This document shows, in pieces, positions 7,397 through 15,366 of a stretch of 36,343 bases of DNA (its first letter is position 1; each line of letters begins with the position of its first letter). Below the pieces are notes generated by a model that did not search any database, was not told the DNA's origin, and saw only the letters and a program-made list of their open reading frames with translations. A program made the translations under genes and the position numbers. The DNA lies in IMG/VR virus record IMGVR_UViG_3300020383_000016, positions 1 to 36,343 of that record; one strand, given 5' to 3'. The stretch comes from a virus.

Positions 7397-8879
7397 TGCG
7401 GGGCTCCTCGGTAGGTTTGCCGTAGGGGTCGGGCAGGCCGAGCGACGCGAACAAGCGGCGGTCGTCGGCGATCTGCCGATAAACGTCGTCGGGGTCGCGG
7501 CCCTTGCGGCGGATGATGTCGCTGACCGAATCGGTGAAGGTCTCGAGGCCAACCTTGGCGGCCTCGCTGTCCTTCTTCGGGTCGACCCAGTCCCAGCCGC
7601 GCGGCAGCCAGTCGATCGGCGACAGGCGGTGAAAATGGCGCGGTGGAATCGCCAGCGCGCCGGTCATCACCGACTGCGCGAGCCAGGTCTCGCCGACCAG
7701 CTCGAGCAGCTCGGAGATCGCGAAGGCCTGCACGCACTTGTAGAAGTCGCGTTCGTCCAGCTCGCCGCTACGCAGCGAGGAAAACGACACGCCCTCGAGG
7801 TCGTGGGCCAGGCGGTTGTAGGAAGGCCCGAACGCCGCCGCGATCTTGCGCACCGCCGCCTTGGTGAAGGGCGCGAAGTTGGTCGAGGGATGCTTGTTGT
7901 CGAACGGCTTGAAGGTCACGCCGTGCGGCAGCAGCTTGGCGGTACCGGCCTCGATATCCTCGACGATGACGCCCTGCTCGCCGTCCTCGTCGGGCGGGTC
8001 GATCCATTCGGCGTCCTGCTCGTAAAAGCCGGTGATCTTGGCACCCTGCTCGGCGGCGACCAGTTCGGCGCCGGCATACTCCTCGACGTGGTGCAGCTCG
8101 TTGGCGCCGGCGTGGGTCCAGGTGAATCCGCGCGCCTGGTGCGGCCGCCAAGGGTCGAACGTCAAGCGCAGCTCGTCGGCCGGCACCCGCTCATAGTCCT
8201 GTTCGCCGGGCGTACGGTACGTGTCGCCGGGGTGGTCGTGCTTGAGCCAGTAGGCGACCGGTCGCTCCCACGCATCCATTTCCACGCCCATGCGCACCCG
8301 GTTGCCGTTGCTCAACCAGGTGTTCAGGTTCGCGTCGAGGCGGTCGGCCTCGAGGATCTGCAGGGCGAAGCCCCAGCGGTTCGGCCAGTTCTTCACCAGG
8401 CGCACCATCACCTCGCCGTCGCGGGCCAGGGTCTCGACCCACAGCCACATGAAGGTGACGAAGCTATAGCGCCCGGTGACGTCGCAGTTGCCGCGCTTGC
8501 ACCACTGGCGATATTCACGCTCGATCGCGCGACGCCAGGTCTCGTCGGCGGTGCCGTCGGCGCGCACCGCCTTCGACTGCATCTGAATGCCATGCGGGCC
8601 GACTACGTTCTGCCGCAACAGCCGATAGAAACGCTTGGCGTACCCCGAGTTGATCGACTGCTCGCGGGCGCGTTGGCGCAGCGTCTCGTGATCGCGGTAG
8701 ATGAGCTGATTGGCGTCGCCGCCCGAGCTGCGCCCGGACCATGAGCGGGTCAAGCGCCCCTGGCGCGCCATCTTGAAATCACGCTCGTTGAGCGTCGGCT
8801 CTTGTCGCGGGCTCGCCGGTGGGGCATCGGCCTTCCCGGCGAGCTTCCATGCGCGTTTGGCTCGCTCGAGTAGCCCCAT
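7335..8879 (-). CDS. Portal protein (lambda gpB family)
   Basis: 514 residues of the lambda-family portal. It begins MGLLERAKRAWKLAGKAD and has the family features: RLTRSWSGRSSGGDANQLI near residue 42, the arginine-rich RQRAREQSINSGYAKRFY, NVVGPHGIQMQ, the central EADRLDANLN region and VSFSSLRSGELDERDF, the lambda B signature for portal stem residues. The portal forms the dodecameric channel for DNA packaging. The C-terminal tail (about 30 residues, acidic, ending NAAGTD) overlaps the protease start. It starts 3 bp after the W-like gene. Confidence 0.93.
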   Translation of the reverse strand: MGLLERAKRAWKLAGKADAPPASPRQEPTLNERDFKMARQGRLTRSWSGRSSGGDANQLIYRDHETLRQRAREQSINSGYAKRFYRLLRQNVVGPHGIQMQSKAVRADGTADETWRRAIEREYRQWCKRGNCDVTGRYSFVTFMWLWVETLARDGEVMVRLVKNWPNRWGFALQILEADRLDANLNTWLSNGNRVRMGVEMDAWERPVAYWLKHDHPGDTYRTPGEQDYERVPADELRLTFDPWRPHQARGFTWTHAGANELHHVEEYAGAELVAAEQGAKITGFYEQDAEWIDPPDEDGEQGVIVEDIEAGTAKLLPHGVTFKPFDNKHPSTNFAPFTKAAVRKIAAAFGPSYNRLAHDLEGVSFSSLRSGELDERDFYKCVQAFAISELLELVGETWLAQSVMTGALAIPPRHFHRLSPIDWLPRGWDWVDPKKDSEAAKVGLETFTDSVSDIIRRKGRDPDDVYRQIADDRRLFASLGLPDPYGKPTEEPRNAQATDDADDGDTVNAAGTD

Positions 8880-8882
8880 CGG

Positions 8883-9401
8883 TTACATCCTCGCGTGAAT
8901 CAGTCGGCCAAAGGCCGAGCCGGGCCGCTCCTCGAGGCGAACCTCGCGGCGGTACTGGTTGCGCAGGGCGGTCAGGCGCTCGACCGGGATGCGGTCGAGG
9001 CGCTGGCCGTCGATCTCGTAGCTCTGTTGATCCTTGGGAATCCGCTTCTCGAGCGCGGCCTCGATCAGGTCGAGCATCCGGCGGGCGTGGCTGCGCACGT
9101 CCGTCGGGCCCTCGGTCAGCCAGTTGGGCAGAATGACCAGGTCGCCTGTGTCGATCGTGTAGCGTTCGCCGCCGGGGCTGGTCACATAGGCCGCCCAGTG
9201 GTAGCGTCCGGCCGCCCAGCCTTCCGTGATGGCGGCGGCGATCTCCACCTCGTGGGTCTCGCCGCTGCCGTGGGCCTCGATCTCCATCGCCGCCGGGCCG
9301 CGCAGCACGTAGCGCAGCACCCAGCCCTCGGCGGGCGGGTACTCGGGCACGTCACGCGACCAGGCGACCGAATCGCCGGCGTGTAGGGTCTTCGGTTCCA
9401 T
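8883..9401 (-). CDS. gpW-like head-tail joining protein with an extra N-terminal domain
   Basis: 172 residues. The C-terminal ~65 residues (from RMLDLIEAALEKRI through RIPVERLTALRNQYRREVRLE) have the two-helix form of lambda gpW, the small connector protein that sits under the portal. The N-terminal ~105 residues (WSRDVPEYPPAEGWVLRYVL, then GRYHWAAYVTSPGGERYTID) are beta-rich and look like a separate domain absent in lambda gpW (68 residues). Location between terminase and portal matches lambda A-W-B. The extra domain is unassigned. Confidence 0.7.
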   Translation of the reverse strand: MEPKTLHAGDSVAWSRDVPEYPPAEGWVLRYVLRGPAAMEIEAHGSGETHEVEIAAAITEGWAAGRYHWAAYVTSPGGERYTIDTGDLVILPNWLTEGPTDVRSHARRMLDLIEAALEKRIPKDQQSYEIDGQRLDRIPVERLTALRNQYRREVRLEERPGSAFGRLIHARM

Positions 9402-9403
9402 GG

Positions 9404-11527
9404 TTACCGCCGTTTCTTGATGAGGTTGAAGCGGCCCCGCTTTTTCGGCGAGGTCGGCGCAGGGTTGGCCGGGGCCGGCGCCTCCTCGGCTGGCATGGCC
9501 TCGGGCGCTGCCTCGGGCGGGGCGGCCTTGGGATCAACCTGCTGGGCGAGCTGGTCGCGGGTCAGGGCGCCTTTGCGCTTACGGTGCAGCTTGTCGCGCA
9601 GCGCGAGCACGTACTGCATCGCCTCGCAGTCGAGGTAATGGTTTTCGCCGACTTGCTTGAAGCGGCCCTCACTCTCGACCCACTCCTCGCCGACAAGCTG
9701 CTTGCAGTAGTCGTCATGCACGCCGATCGGCAGCAGCCACCAGCCGGGCCGGCGACCGGCGTCGGCCTGCTGGGCGCGCACGATGCGCGAGTGAACCCAG
9801 CGTTTCGCGAGCGGCGAATCGAAGGCCCAGCGCGCGTCGCCGCGCTTGCGGGTCTTACCCTTGCGGTCGACCTCGACGCGCTCGAGCTTGATTGGCTTGT
9901 CGAGCTTGTCGCGACCGCGCAGGGCGATGGCGCGATGCTTGTTGCGGTTGATGAACTGATAGACCTGGTCGTCGCGGTAGCCGATATCGATACCGACCAG
10001 GTCGATGCCGTGGCCGCCGTACTCGGTGCCGATCAGCTCCTCGAGCTGGTCCCATACCTCGTCTTGATCGGTCGGGCCCCACAGCTCGCCGTGCTCGACC
10101 AGGGCCGAGCCCATGCCCAGGAACCAGGCGCGCGTGACATAGACCAGGCGGTTTTTCTGCACATCGACCGTGCAATAGGTCTTGATCGGCTCGAGGACCA
10201 GCTCGCCGAGGGCGTAGGGCCATTGCAGCAATTTGATCTCCTCCCAGCTCGGCACGTCGCCGGTCTCGGAATACACCTCGCCGAACCCGGTGTTATGCAC
10301 CGCGAGCAGCTTGGCGGGGTCGCCGGCGATCTGTGCGGCGAGCAGCTTCTTGGCCAGGAATCCATAGGTTTTCTTGGCCGCGAACGAGCACAGCCCCGAG
10401 ACCCATATCGAGTAATGCGTCGAGCCCTCGGTGTCGGCCGTGCCGATCAACTCGCCCGCGTGCACCTGGTCGCCCTCGCGCTGGGCTGGCGTCACCGACT
10501 GACCCGGCGCAACAGGCACGCCTCGGCGGTTCATCCAGGGACGCCATTTGTCCTCGATCATGCAGCCGTGGTTCGGGCAGGTCAGGCGGGCCGCGCGCTC
10601 CGCCTCATCTGGCGTGCATTCCTTCTCGGTGCCCTGCCCCGGCCACCACAGCAGCCCCGACCAGGGCACGAAGTATTCCAGGCACTCGGGGCACGGCACG
10701 GCCCACTCGTGGCGCGTGCCGCTCTGCCACAGCCGCCACACCGCCGAGCCCAGCGCGGCATGCTTGGCCACCTGCCAGTGATCGAGGCCGGTGCGATCGT
10801 CTCGGCGCTTCTCGGCCTTGCCGTGCGTCGGCGTCGCCGTGTAACCGATCTTGCTGTCGACGTAAGCGTCGCCGCGCGCCTCGATCACTTCGGTGGTGTC
10901 GCCCTCGCTGGTGTTCACGATGCGGTCGACCTCATCGACCAGCACCAGGCCCGCCGAGTCGGCGGCCAGTTCGGTCGCCGAGCCCGCCCAGGCGAAGCGA
11001 AACTTGCTGCCGCCGACCCACTTGGTGGTAATCGACGAGCGGCGATGGTCGTACTTGGCCAGCAGCGACTGGCACTCACGAAACATGTCCATGAACTTCG
11101 GCTCGACCGTCGACACGATCAACGGCCGGGTGGGGGTCACGTACATGATCGGCGTCGGGTCTTCGTCGAGGCGGTGGCCAACGATGTTTTCCATCGTGAC
11201 GCTCTTGCCCATCTGCGTACCCATCACGAAGGTGACGCGGTTATAGCAGGGCTGGGCGAACGCCCAGGCGACCGGGCGCATATAAGGGTTGGCGTCAGGA
11301 TCAAATTTTCCGGGTATCGGCGACGTTGGCGGCATGATGCGCTTTTCGCTGGCCCACTCGTCAGCCGTCCTCGGCGGCGGCGCCGCCACCAGCTTCGCCA
11401 TCAATGACGTCGAACGAATCAACTTCTTCACCGAGCTGGCGTGCTGCCGCAACAAGTCCGTCAGCGGTAGCGGCGCGCACTCGGCGGGTTTCGGTGAGCA
11501 AACGGTGTCGGGCTTCGGCAGGGTCAT
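9404..11527 (-). CDS. A: Terminase large subunit (lambda gpA family)
   Basis: Up to 707 residues. It is a packaging ATPase-nuclease of the GpA family: Walker A GTQMGKS at about residues 103-109, Walker B LVLVDEVD with Asp-Glu near 198-199, a zinc-binding pair CPEC...CPNHGC around 275-320, and a C-terminal nuclease region with GIDLVGIDIGYRDDQVY containing the acidic residues expected for cleavage of concatemeric DNA. The C-terminal 60 residues are Pro/Ala-rich. Start is uncertain: 11527 gives the longest product and a 167-bp overlap with TerS; ATG at 11401 (MAKLVAAPPPRTADEWA) gives a 41-bp overlap. Neither has a strong ribosome site. Confidence 0.93.
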   Translation of the reverse strand: MTLPKPDTVCSPKPAECAPLPLTDLLRQHASSVKKLIRSTSLMAKLVAAPPPRTADEWASEKRIMPPTSPIPGKFDPDANPYMRPVAWAFAQPCYNRVTFVMGTQMGKSVTMENIVGHRLDEDPTPIMYVTPTRPLIVSTVEPKFMDMFRECQSLLAKYDHRRSSITTKWVGGSKFRFAWAGSATELAADSAGLVLVDEVDRIVNTSEGDTTEVIEARGDAYVDSKIGYTATPTHGKAEKRRDDRTGLDHWQVAKHAALGSAVWRLWQSGTRHEWAVPCPECLEYFVPWSGLLWWPGQGTEKECTPDEAERAARLTCPNHGCMIEDKWRPWMNRRGVPVAPGQSVTPAQREGDQVHAGELIGTADTEGSTHYSIWVSGLCSFAAKKTYGFLAKKLLAAQIAGDPAKLLAVHNTGFGEVYSETGDVPSWEEIKLLQWPYALGELVLEPIKTYCTVDVQKNRLVYVTRAWFLGMGSALVEHGELWGPTDQDEVWDQLEELIGTEYGGHGIDLVGIDIGYRDDQVYQFINRNKHRAIALRGRDKLDKPIKLERVEVDRKGKTRKRGDARWAFDSPLAKRWVHSRIVRAQQADAGRRPGWWLLPIGVHDDYCKQLVGEEWVESEGRFKQVGENHYLDCEAMQYVLALRDKLHRKRKGALTRDQLAQQVDPKAAPPEAAPEAMPAEEAPAPANPAPTSPKKRGRFNLIKKRR

Positions 11528-11942
11528 CGATAGTCGCCATGTCTGACGCCACGCGGCTGGCGATCGAGTCGATCTGCGTCGCGAAGATCGAAGCGAAGCG
11601 CATCATGATGGCTTCGACGGCATCGACCGGGACCAGGCGCCGGCGGGAAGTGTCAATTTCGATCTGCAGCTTTTCGCGGCGGGCCCGCTTTAGCTGCCGA
11701 TCCTCCGACGACGCCGACCCGACCGGATTGTCGGGGTCTTCGTCATCCTCGTCGTCACCGATCTGCCGGCGCACCTCGCGGCGAATCAGCCAATCGATCA
11801 CCGCCTCGCTGTCCAGCTCGACCGGCACGCCCCGCCCTCCTCCACCGGCGACGGGCAAGCCCTCCTCGATCAGCTTCGAGATCCAGCGTTCAGACTTGCC
11901 CAGCATCTGCGCGAGCGTCTTTTTGCTCAGCGTCATTGCCAT
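11361..11942 (-). CDS. Terminase small subunit (Nu1-like)
   Basis: 193 residues from ATG at 11942, preceded by GGGAG. The N-terminus SKKTLAQMLGKSERWISKLIEEGLP is a winged-helix/MerR-like DNA-binding domain of the phage Nu1 kind, which recognises the packaging site. The middle is a charged, probably coiled region (KRARREKLQIEIDTSRRRLV) for self-assembly and the C-terminal part should contact the large subunit. It lies directly upstream of the large subunit and overlaps it, as Nu1-A do in lambda. The packaging site is therefore expected just upstream, in 11943-12199. Confidence 0.88.
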   Translation of the reverse strand: MAMTLSKKTLAQMLGKSERWISKLIEEGLPVAGGGGRGVPVELDSEAVIDWLIRREVRRQIGDDEDDEDPDNPVGSASSEDRQLKRARREKLQIEIDTSRRRLVPVDAVEAIMMRFASIFATQIDSIASRVASDMATIDDPAEARHRLLTETRRVRAATADGLVAAARQLGEEVDSFDVIDGEAGGGAAAEDG

Positions 11943-12199
11943 GGGCAGGGCTCCCGGTAAGAAAGGACCAAGGTTCAAATGTGCTTTTGTGCAAAGGCGT
12001 AAAAGTCCTTTCTGGTAAAGGTGCTTTTACGCATTGGCGCAATAGGGCGGGGCCGCGCCGCGCCTGGCCTCGCCGTCAGGCGGGTCCAGCATGGGGCCGA
12101 CCCCGAGAAAGGAAGTAAGGACCTGAAAATTTCCACCAGACACGCACGAGAATCGCGAGTTTCTCACCCGTGAGGGAAAGGGGGCGGGGGAGGACCCGC
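11943..12199. other. Intergenic region upstream of terminase: probable cos region
   Basis: No gene seen. It contains a phased GTGC-type box array (11981-12048), a 9-bp inverted repeat flanking part of that array (11960-11968 with 12005-12013), and at about 12150-12195 a short palindrome CTCACCCGTGAG followed by a G-rich tract. By analogy with lambda and N15, the cohesive-end site should lie here, upstream of TerS, but no cleavage site can be recognised from sequence alone. Confidence 0.4.
11981..12048. repeat. 8-bp phased tetramer-box array, site A (candidate centromere/operator)
   Basis: GTGC or close variants start at 11981, 11989, 11997 (GCGT), 12005 (GTCC), 12021, 12029 (ACGC), 12037 (GCGC) and 12045 (GGGC), all in one 8-bp phase; only the position 12013 does not fit. 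Spacers are mostly TTTT, AAAG, AAAA or ATTG. The same boxes recur at three other intergenic sites in the window. Confidence 0.6.
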
Positions 12200-12496
12200 T
12201 CACCCTGGCGCGCTACCCCCGAGCAGGCGGGCGCGCGCATCACGAGAGATGGCACCCGCTGCCCGCCGTGCCGCTCTGCGAGTTCGATACAGCGGAAAAG
12301 ACGCGGCGATCTGTGTCGCCATGGCTCGACTTATCCGATAGGGCAAATGCTCACCCTCGACAGGATCAGGACCGTTGTCAGAAATCAGAAACTCGGCGAC
12401 CTCGGGGTCGAGGAGGGGTGTCTCATAGCGGCAGCCACCAAAAAACACCGTCATGCCTGCCCGAAGCTCTTGGGGGTGGTAGGTGGCCCGCCTCAT
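12200..12496 (-). CDS. Hypothetical protein, lysis operon distal gene
   Basis: 98 residues from ATG at 12496, which overlaps the holin stop (ATGA at 12493-12496) and so is preferred to the longer upstream frame. The first half contains RAGMTVFFGGCRYETPLLDPE and DNGPDPVEG; the second half is basic and alanine-rich (YRTRRAARRAAGAISRDARARL). No signal peptide or membrane segment is evident, so it does not look like a spanin. Last gene before the terminase region. Function not recognised. Confidence 0.6.
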   Translation of the reverse strand: MRRATYHPQELRAGMTVFFGGCRYETPLLDPEVAEFLISDNGPDPVEGEHLPYRISRAMATQIAASFPLYRTRRAARRAAGAISRDARARLLGGSAPG

Positions 12497-13059
12497 TTGC
12501 CGTAGTCTCCGAAGCCGCGCAGCGTCTTGCCGCCCAGCTCGTGCCGCTGCTGGGGGCGACTTCCGCCATAGAAGAACTTGAGCATGCCACCGAGCACGCC
12601 ACCGACGATGACCACGTTGAGGATCAGGTCGGCATAGCGCTCGCCTTGCGGCGTTAGCGGCACAAAGGTAACCGCCACCGAGTAACCGATAGCGAACAGC
12701 ACTAGCACCGCCGACATTAGGTAGACGAAGTTGCGGGCGAACCACCCGGCATTCTCCGACGCCATCACCTCGACCAGCATGGCTCGAGCGTCCTGCCGAT
12801 CAGCGGCGCCGATCTCGGCGAGGGCCTCCTCGTGGTCGAAGATGGCCTCCTCGAACTCGGTGCGCTTGGCCGCGTCCTGGTTGAGTAGCGCGAGGGCCTG
12901 CTCGGGCTCGCGAGCCCCAGTCACCGCCTGCGCAATACCGATCACCCTGCTGGCCACCTCCTCGCCTTTCTCGCCGGCGAGCCACTGCCCGACCTTGCCA
13001 CCGAGCCCCGTCATGCTGGCCAATTGTGAGGCCAGCGCGATCATTGATGTAACACCCAT
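12493..13059 (-). CDS. Holin, 3-TM type
   Basis: 188 residues, ATG at 13059 preceded by AGGAG. A short hydrophobic N-terminus (SMIALASQLASMTGLGGKVG), a long charged helical middle (AKRTEFEEAIFDHEEALAEI, then DRQDARAMLVEVMASENAGW) and two strong membrane segments (WFARNFVYLMSAVLVLFAIG and DLILNVVIVGGVLGGMLKFF) fit the phage/GTA 3-TM holin family (PF11351 type). It should form the lesions that release the endolysin encoded just upstream in the same operon. The conserved WFARN...P arrangement before the first strong membrane segment is characteristic. Confidence 0.8.
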   Translation of the reverse strand: MGVTSMIALASQLASMTGLGGKVGQWLAGEKGEEVASRVIGIAQAVTGAREPEQALALLNQDAAKRTEFEEAIFDHEEALAEIGAADRQDARAMLVEVMASENAGWFARNFVYLMSAVLVLFAIGYSVAVTFVPLTPQGERYADLILNVVIVGGVLGGMLKFFYGGSRPQQRHELGGKTLRGFGDYGK

Positions 13060-13070
13060 GCGATCAGCTC

Positions 13071-13688
13071 CTATGCAACAACTTCGTCAAACCAATGTGC
13101 GGGCGGCTCGTCGTTTGCCGCGACCGTGGATGCACGCAACGACACCACTCGATCGAACCAGCCGAACGCAAACGCCTCTTGGCTCTCCCGGCGCTCGGCC
13201 AGCTCTGCGCAGAATGCGATGCGACGGGCGTTGATCGTCTCGGCGAGCACGTTGATGCCGTGCTCCCCTCTCGCAGCGCGGAACGCGGACAAGGCGCCAA
13301 GCGTCTTGCTGCCAGGCGCGCCGTCGACCTTGATATCGGCGTAGAGCCGGCCCCGGTCGTTCAGCACGTTGAGCTGACGCTGCAAATATTCGCCAGCAGT
13401 TCCGGGGCCAGAATTTACGCCCCAGTCAAACAGGAACGTCGCCAGGTCGTGGCTATGCATCGCGACCTGGTCGAGTGACAGGCTTGACCAATAGCGGCCC
13501 GCGTACACCTTCGCGGCAAACTCGCGAGGAAGGGCACGCATGTCGCCGTCGTAACCGTGTTCGCGCGCCGTCGCGAGCGTGATGCCCCAGCAGGTTGGGC
13601 CGCCTCGATCGGCTGGATGATTCACATAACCGCCCTCGCGGGCGATGACCTCGCCGATCAGCTTTCGCCGCAACTCATCGATCGTCAT
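13071..13688 (-). CDS. Endolysin, GH108 muramidase
   Basis: 205 residues. The N-terminal domain has the GH108 (ZliS-type) signature: IAREGGYVNHPADRGGPT with catalytic Glu18 and the following CWGITLATAREHG. The second half (VDGAPGSKTLGALSAF and neighbours) is the peptidoglycan-binding domain usually found in this family. The enzyme hydrolyses the glycan backbone of the cell wall at lysis. No signal peptide, so release should depend on the holin encoded 11 bp downstream. The start overlaps the stop of the upstream membrane protein (ATGA). Confidence 0.92.
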   Translation of the reverse strand: MTIDELRRKLIGEVIAREGGYVNHPADRGGPTCWGITLATAREHGYDGDMRALPREFAAKVYAGRYWSSLSLDQVAMHSHDLATFLFDWGVNSGPGTAGEYLQRQLNVLNDRGRLYADIKVDGAPGSKTLGALSAFRAARGEHGINVLAETINARRIAFCAELAERRESQEAFAFGWFDRVVSLRASTVAANDEPPAHWFDEVVA

Positions 13689-13972
13689 AGCAGCACCCCT
13701 TGCAGCAGTAGGCCGGCGAGCACCGTCGAGGAGATCGTCGCGGCGATATTCACGAATCTGGCCGCCGTGGCCCAGCGGCCGGTGGCCTGCTGCACGGTGA
13801 TGGCATGGGCCTTCTCGAGCGCGTTAAGGCGCTGGCCCTGGCCGTCGACGACGACCTCGAGCTTTTCCAGGGCTCTGGCCTGATGGTTTTGGCGCTCCTC
13901 GACGCGGCCTAGCCTGTCGAGCTTCGCCTCGATTCTGTCGAGCTGCGCGCGCAGCGCCTCGGCTTCGGTCAT
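13685..13972 (-). CDS. Coiled-coil protein with C-terminal membrane segment (lysis-associated)
   Basis: 95 residues. Residues 1-60 are a heptad-rich coiled coil (LRAQLDRIEAKLDRLGRVEE), followed by a C-terminal hydrophobic segment (FVNIAATISSTVLAGLLLQG). This tail-anchored layout is common for small accessory genes at the head of phage lysis operons. It could modulate the holin; it lacks the signal peptide of an Rz-type i-spanin. First gene after the two terminators at 13991-14107 and coupled to the endolysin by ATGA. Confidence 0.6.
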   Translation of the reverse strand: MTEAEALRAQLDRIEAKLDRLGRVEERQNHQARALEKLEVVVDGQGQRLNALEKAHAITVQQATGRWATAARFVNIAATISSTVLAGLLLQGVLL

Positions 13973-13990
13973 GGAGTCACCAGAAAGAGA

Positions 13991-14011
13991 AAAGCCCGCA
14001 CGAAGGCGGGC
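13991..14011 (-). terminator. Intrinsic terminator ahead of the lysis genes (proximal)
   Basis: GCCCGC (13994-13999) pairs with GCGGGC (14006-14011); on the minus strand the stem is followed by TTTTC. It lies 19 bp before the first lysis gene, in the position of a leader terminator. Confidence 0.7.
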
Positions 14012-14083
14012 AAGGTTTACGCAGGGAACGGGTCGCGATTACATGATGGTCCTCCTCGGCCAGGCCGCGGGGAACAGAAACGC

Positions 14084-14107
14084 AAAAGCCCGCTCATTGG
14101 CGGGCTT
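14084..14107. terminator. Bidirectional intrinsic terminator in the late leader
   Basis: AAAAGCCCGC and GCGGGCTTTT form a perfect stem (14084-14093 with 14098/14100-14107 region) around CTCATTG-type loop bases, with A-run on one side and T-run on the other, so it can act in both directions. For minus-strand transcription it precedes the lysis genes. Confidence 0.8.
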
Positions 14108-14111
14108 TTGT

Positions 14112-14219
14112 GCGCATTTATCGCATTTCATCATTTACACTATCACGGCCCTTACTTTTGCGCAAAGGCTTTTTTGCCAGATTGTCAGAATGCGCATTTG
14201 TGCATTTGCGTATCTGTGC
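14112..14219. repeat. 8-bp phased tetramer-box array, site B (candidate centromere/operator)
   Basis: GCGC at 14112, 14160 and 14192, GTGC at 14200, GCGT at 14208 and GTGC at 14216 are all in the same 8-bp phase; the last four are consecutive with ATTT, ATTT and ATCT spacers. The region lies between the zinc-ribbon gene and the late-leader terminators and must also hold any late promoter reading to the lysis genes. Confidence 0.55.
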
Positions 14220-14227
14220 TCTGGATC

Positions 14228-14545
14228 TCACCGCCTTGTGCCGCGCAGCCACCCTGCGACCGCGCCCTCGATGCTCATAAAGCCGCCTGTCACATGCGAG
14301 CACGCCGAGCAGGCCACAAACCACTTGCCCTCGCGCTGCTTGAACCGAGGCGCGCCCTCGCCACAGGTATGACGGGGCAGACTGGGGTCGTTGGCACGCT
14401 CCCAGGTCGCACGGGCATAGTTCTCGGCCTCGCCAATCGTTGCGACGCCGCGATGATTGCAGACCGGGCAAATGAACATGACGCGCCCACTAGCCGAGTC
14501 CTCGCGGCGCTCGGGGGCGCTGTCGCAGTGGCGGCAGGAAATCAT
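14228..14545 (-). CDS. Zinc-ribbon protein, Lar-like
   Basis: 105 residues with two Cys pairs typical of zinc ribbons: MISCRHCDSAP at the start paired with FICPVCNHRG near 25-30, and a third pair VACSACSHVTG near residues 77-84. The arrangement is like the Lar (restriction-alleviation) family found in many phages and prophages, where the small zinc protein modifies host restriction-modification. The neighbour is a cytosine methyltransferase locus, which fits an anti-restriction role, but the similarity is only to motif layout. Its ATG overlaps the stop of the 274-residue frame upstream (ATGA). Confidence 0.55.
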   Translation of the reverse strand: MISCRHCDSAPERREDSASGRVMFICPVCNHRGVATIGEAENYARATWERANDPSLPRHTCGEGAPRFKQREGKWFVACSACSHVTGGFMSIEGAVAGWLRGTRR

Positions 14546-15366
14546 GCCGCATTACTCCCGGCCTGATAGCAACTCGAATGCTGTCGCTGCCACTCGTGAA
14601 ACCTGGCCATTGCCAAGGGCCTTAAGTCGGTCCACCCTTCCGGCCAACCCATCAGCCACTCGACCCATGTCGGGTTCAGCGGGCCACCGTCCGAAGCCAT
14701 CACTGCATGATCGAGGCGGTCGTTCGACCGATCCTCGCCACTCTTGCGGGTCAGGCTGGCCGGGCTGCTTCCCTTGCTCATTGAGGCAACCGGCGTCGGC
14801 CATTTCTTTACGGCTGTCGCCAACCCGTCGCCACTCTTGCTGCTCACTCCCTTGCGGTTGTGGTTCCCGCACACGGTAGGCGTCGGCCACAATCCAGATT
14901 CGCTTTCGCCGGTGCGGGGCGCCCAAGTCATCTGCTCCCAGCACTCCCCACTCCGCATCGAACCCCAGCTCGGCCAAGTCTCCGAGAACTCTTCCGAGCC
15001 CGCGAGAAGTGAGAGCTGGGCTGTTTTCCACGAAGACGAAGCGGGGTCGTACTTCGCCAATGATCCGTCGCATCTCGCCCCACAAGCCGGATCGCTCGCC
15101 ATCGAGGCCGGCGCCTCCGCCAGCAACGGATATGTCCTGACACGGGAATCCGCCCGAAACCACGTCAACAAGGCCTCGCCAAGGTCGGCCGGAAAATGTG
15201 CGAACGTCATCCCATATCGGGAAGGGCGGGAGAATGCCGTCATTCTGTCGGGCGGCAAGAACGCTTGCGGCGTAGGGGTCGAACTCGACAGCGCAGACCG
15301 TGCGCCATCCGAGGAGGTGGCCGCCGAGAATTCCGCCACCAGCGCCTGCGAAAAGAGCCAGCTCAT
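14542..15366 (-). CDS. Second full-length frame overlapping the methyltransferase gene
   Basis: 274 residues in a different frame of the same strand as the cytosine methyltransferase. It begins MSWLFSQALVAEFSAATSSD, then SALSSSTPTPQAFLPPDRMT, SLAKYDPASSSWKTAQLSLL, WPSWGSMRSGECWE, LWPTPTVCGNH and finally LNPTWVEWLMGWPEGWTDL. From memory these blocks recur in a phage protein family found near C5-methyltransferase genes. Operon context supports it: the upstream gene ends TGA directly before this ATG (TGAATG), and its own stop overlaps the next start (ATGA at 14542-14545), whereas the methyltransferase frame stops 10 bp earlier. No known domain; function unknown, perhaps methyltransferase-related. 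Confidence 0.7.
   Translation of the reverse strand: MSWLFSQALVAEFSAATSSDGARSALSSSTPTPQAFLPPDRMTAFSRPSRYGMTFAHFPADLGEALLTWFRADSRVRTYPLLAEAPASMASDPACGARCDGSLAKYDPASSSWKTAQLSLLAGSEEFSETWPSWGSMRSGECWEQMTWAPRTGESESGLWPTPTVCGNHNRKGVSSKSGDGLATAVKKWPTPVASMSKGSSPASLTRKSGEDRSNDRLDHAVMASDGGPLNPTWVEWLMGWPEGWTDLRPLAMARFHEWQRQHSSCYQAGSNAA

Noticed and set aside
7397-7552. Longer N-terminus for the protease-capsid gene
   Set aside because: It overlaps the portal gene, and the ATG at 7396 has a good ribosome site.
9584-11407. Plus-strand frame of 607 codons
   Set aside because: Antisense to the terminase large subunit; long only because high GC leaves few stops. Composition is Ala/Arg/Gly/His-rich and unlike a folded protein.
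12497-12745. Longer start for the 98-residue lysis-region gene
   Set aside because: The extra part overlaps the holin gene and reads as a shadow; the ATGA overlap at 12496 fits the operon.
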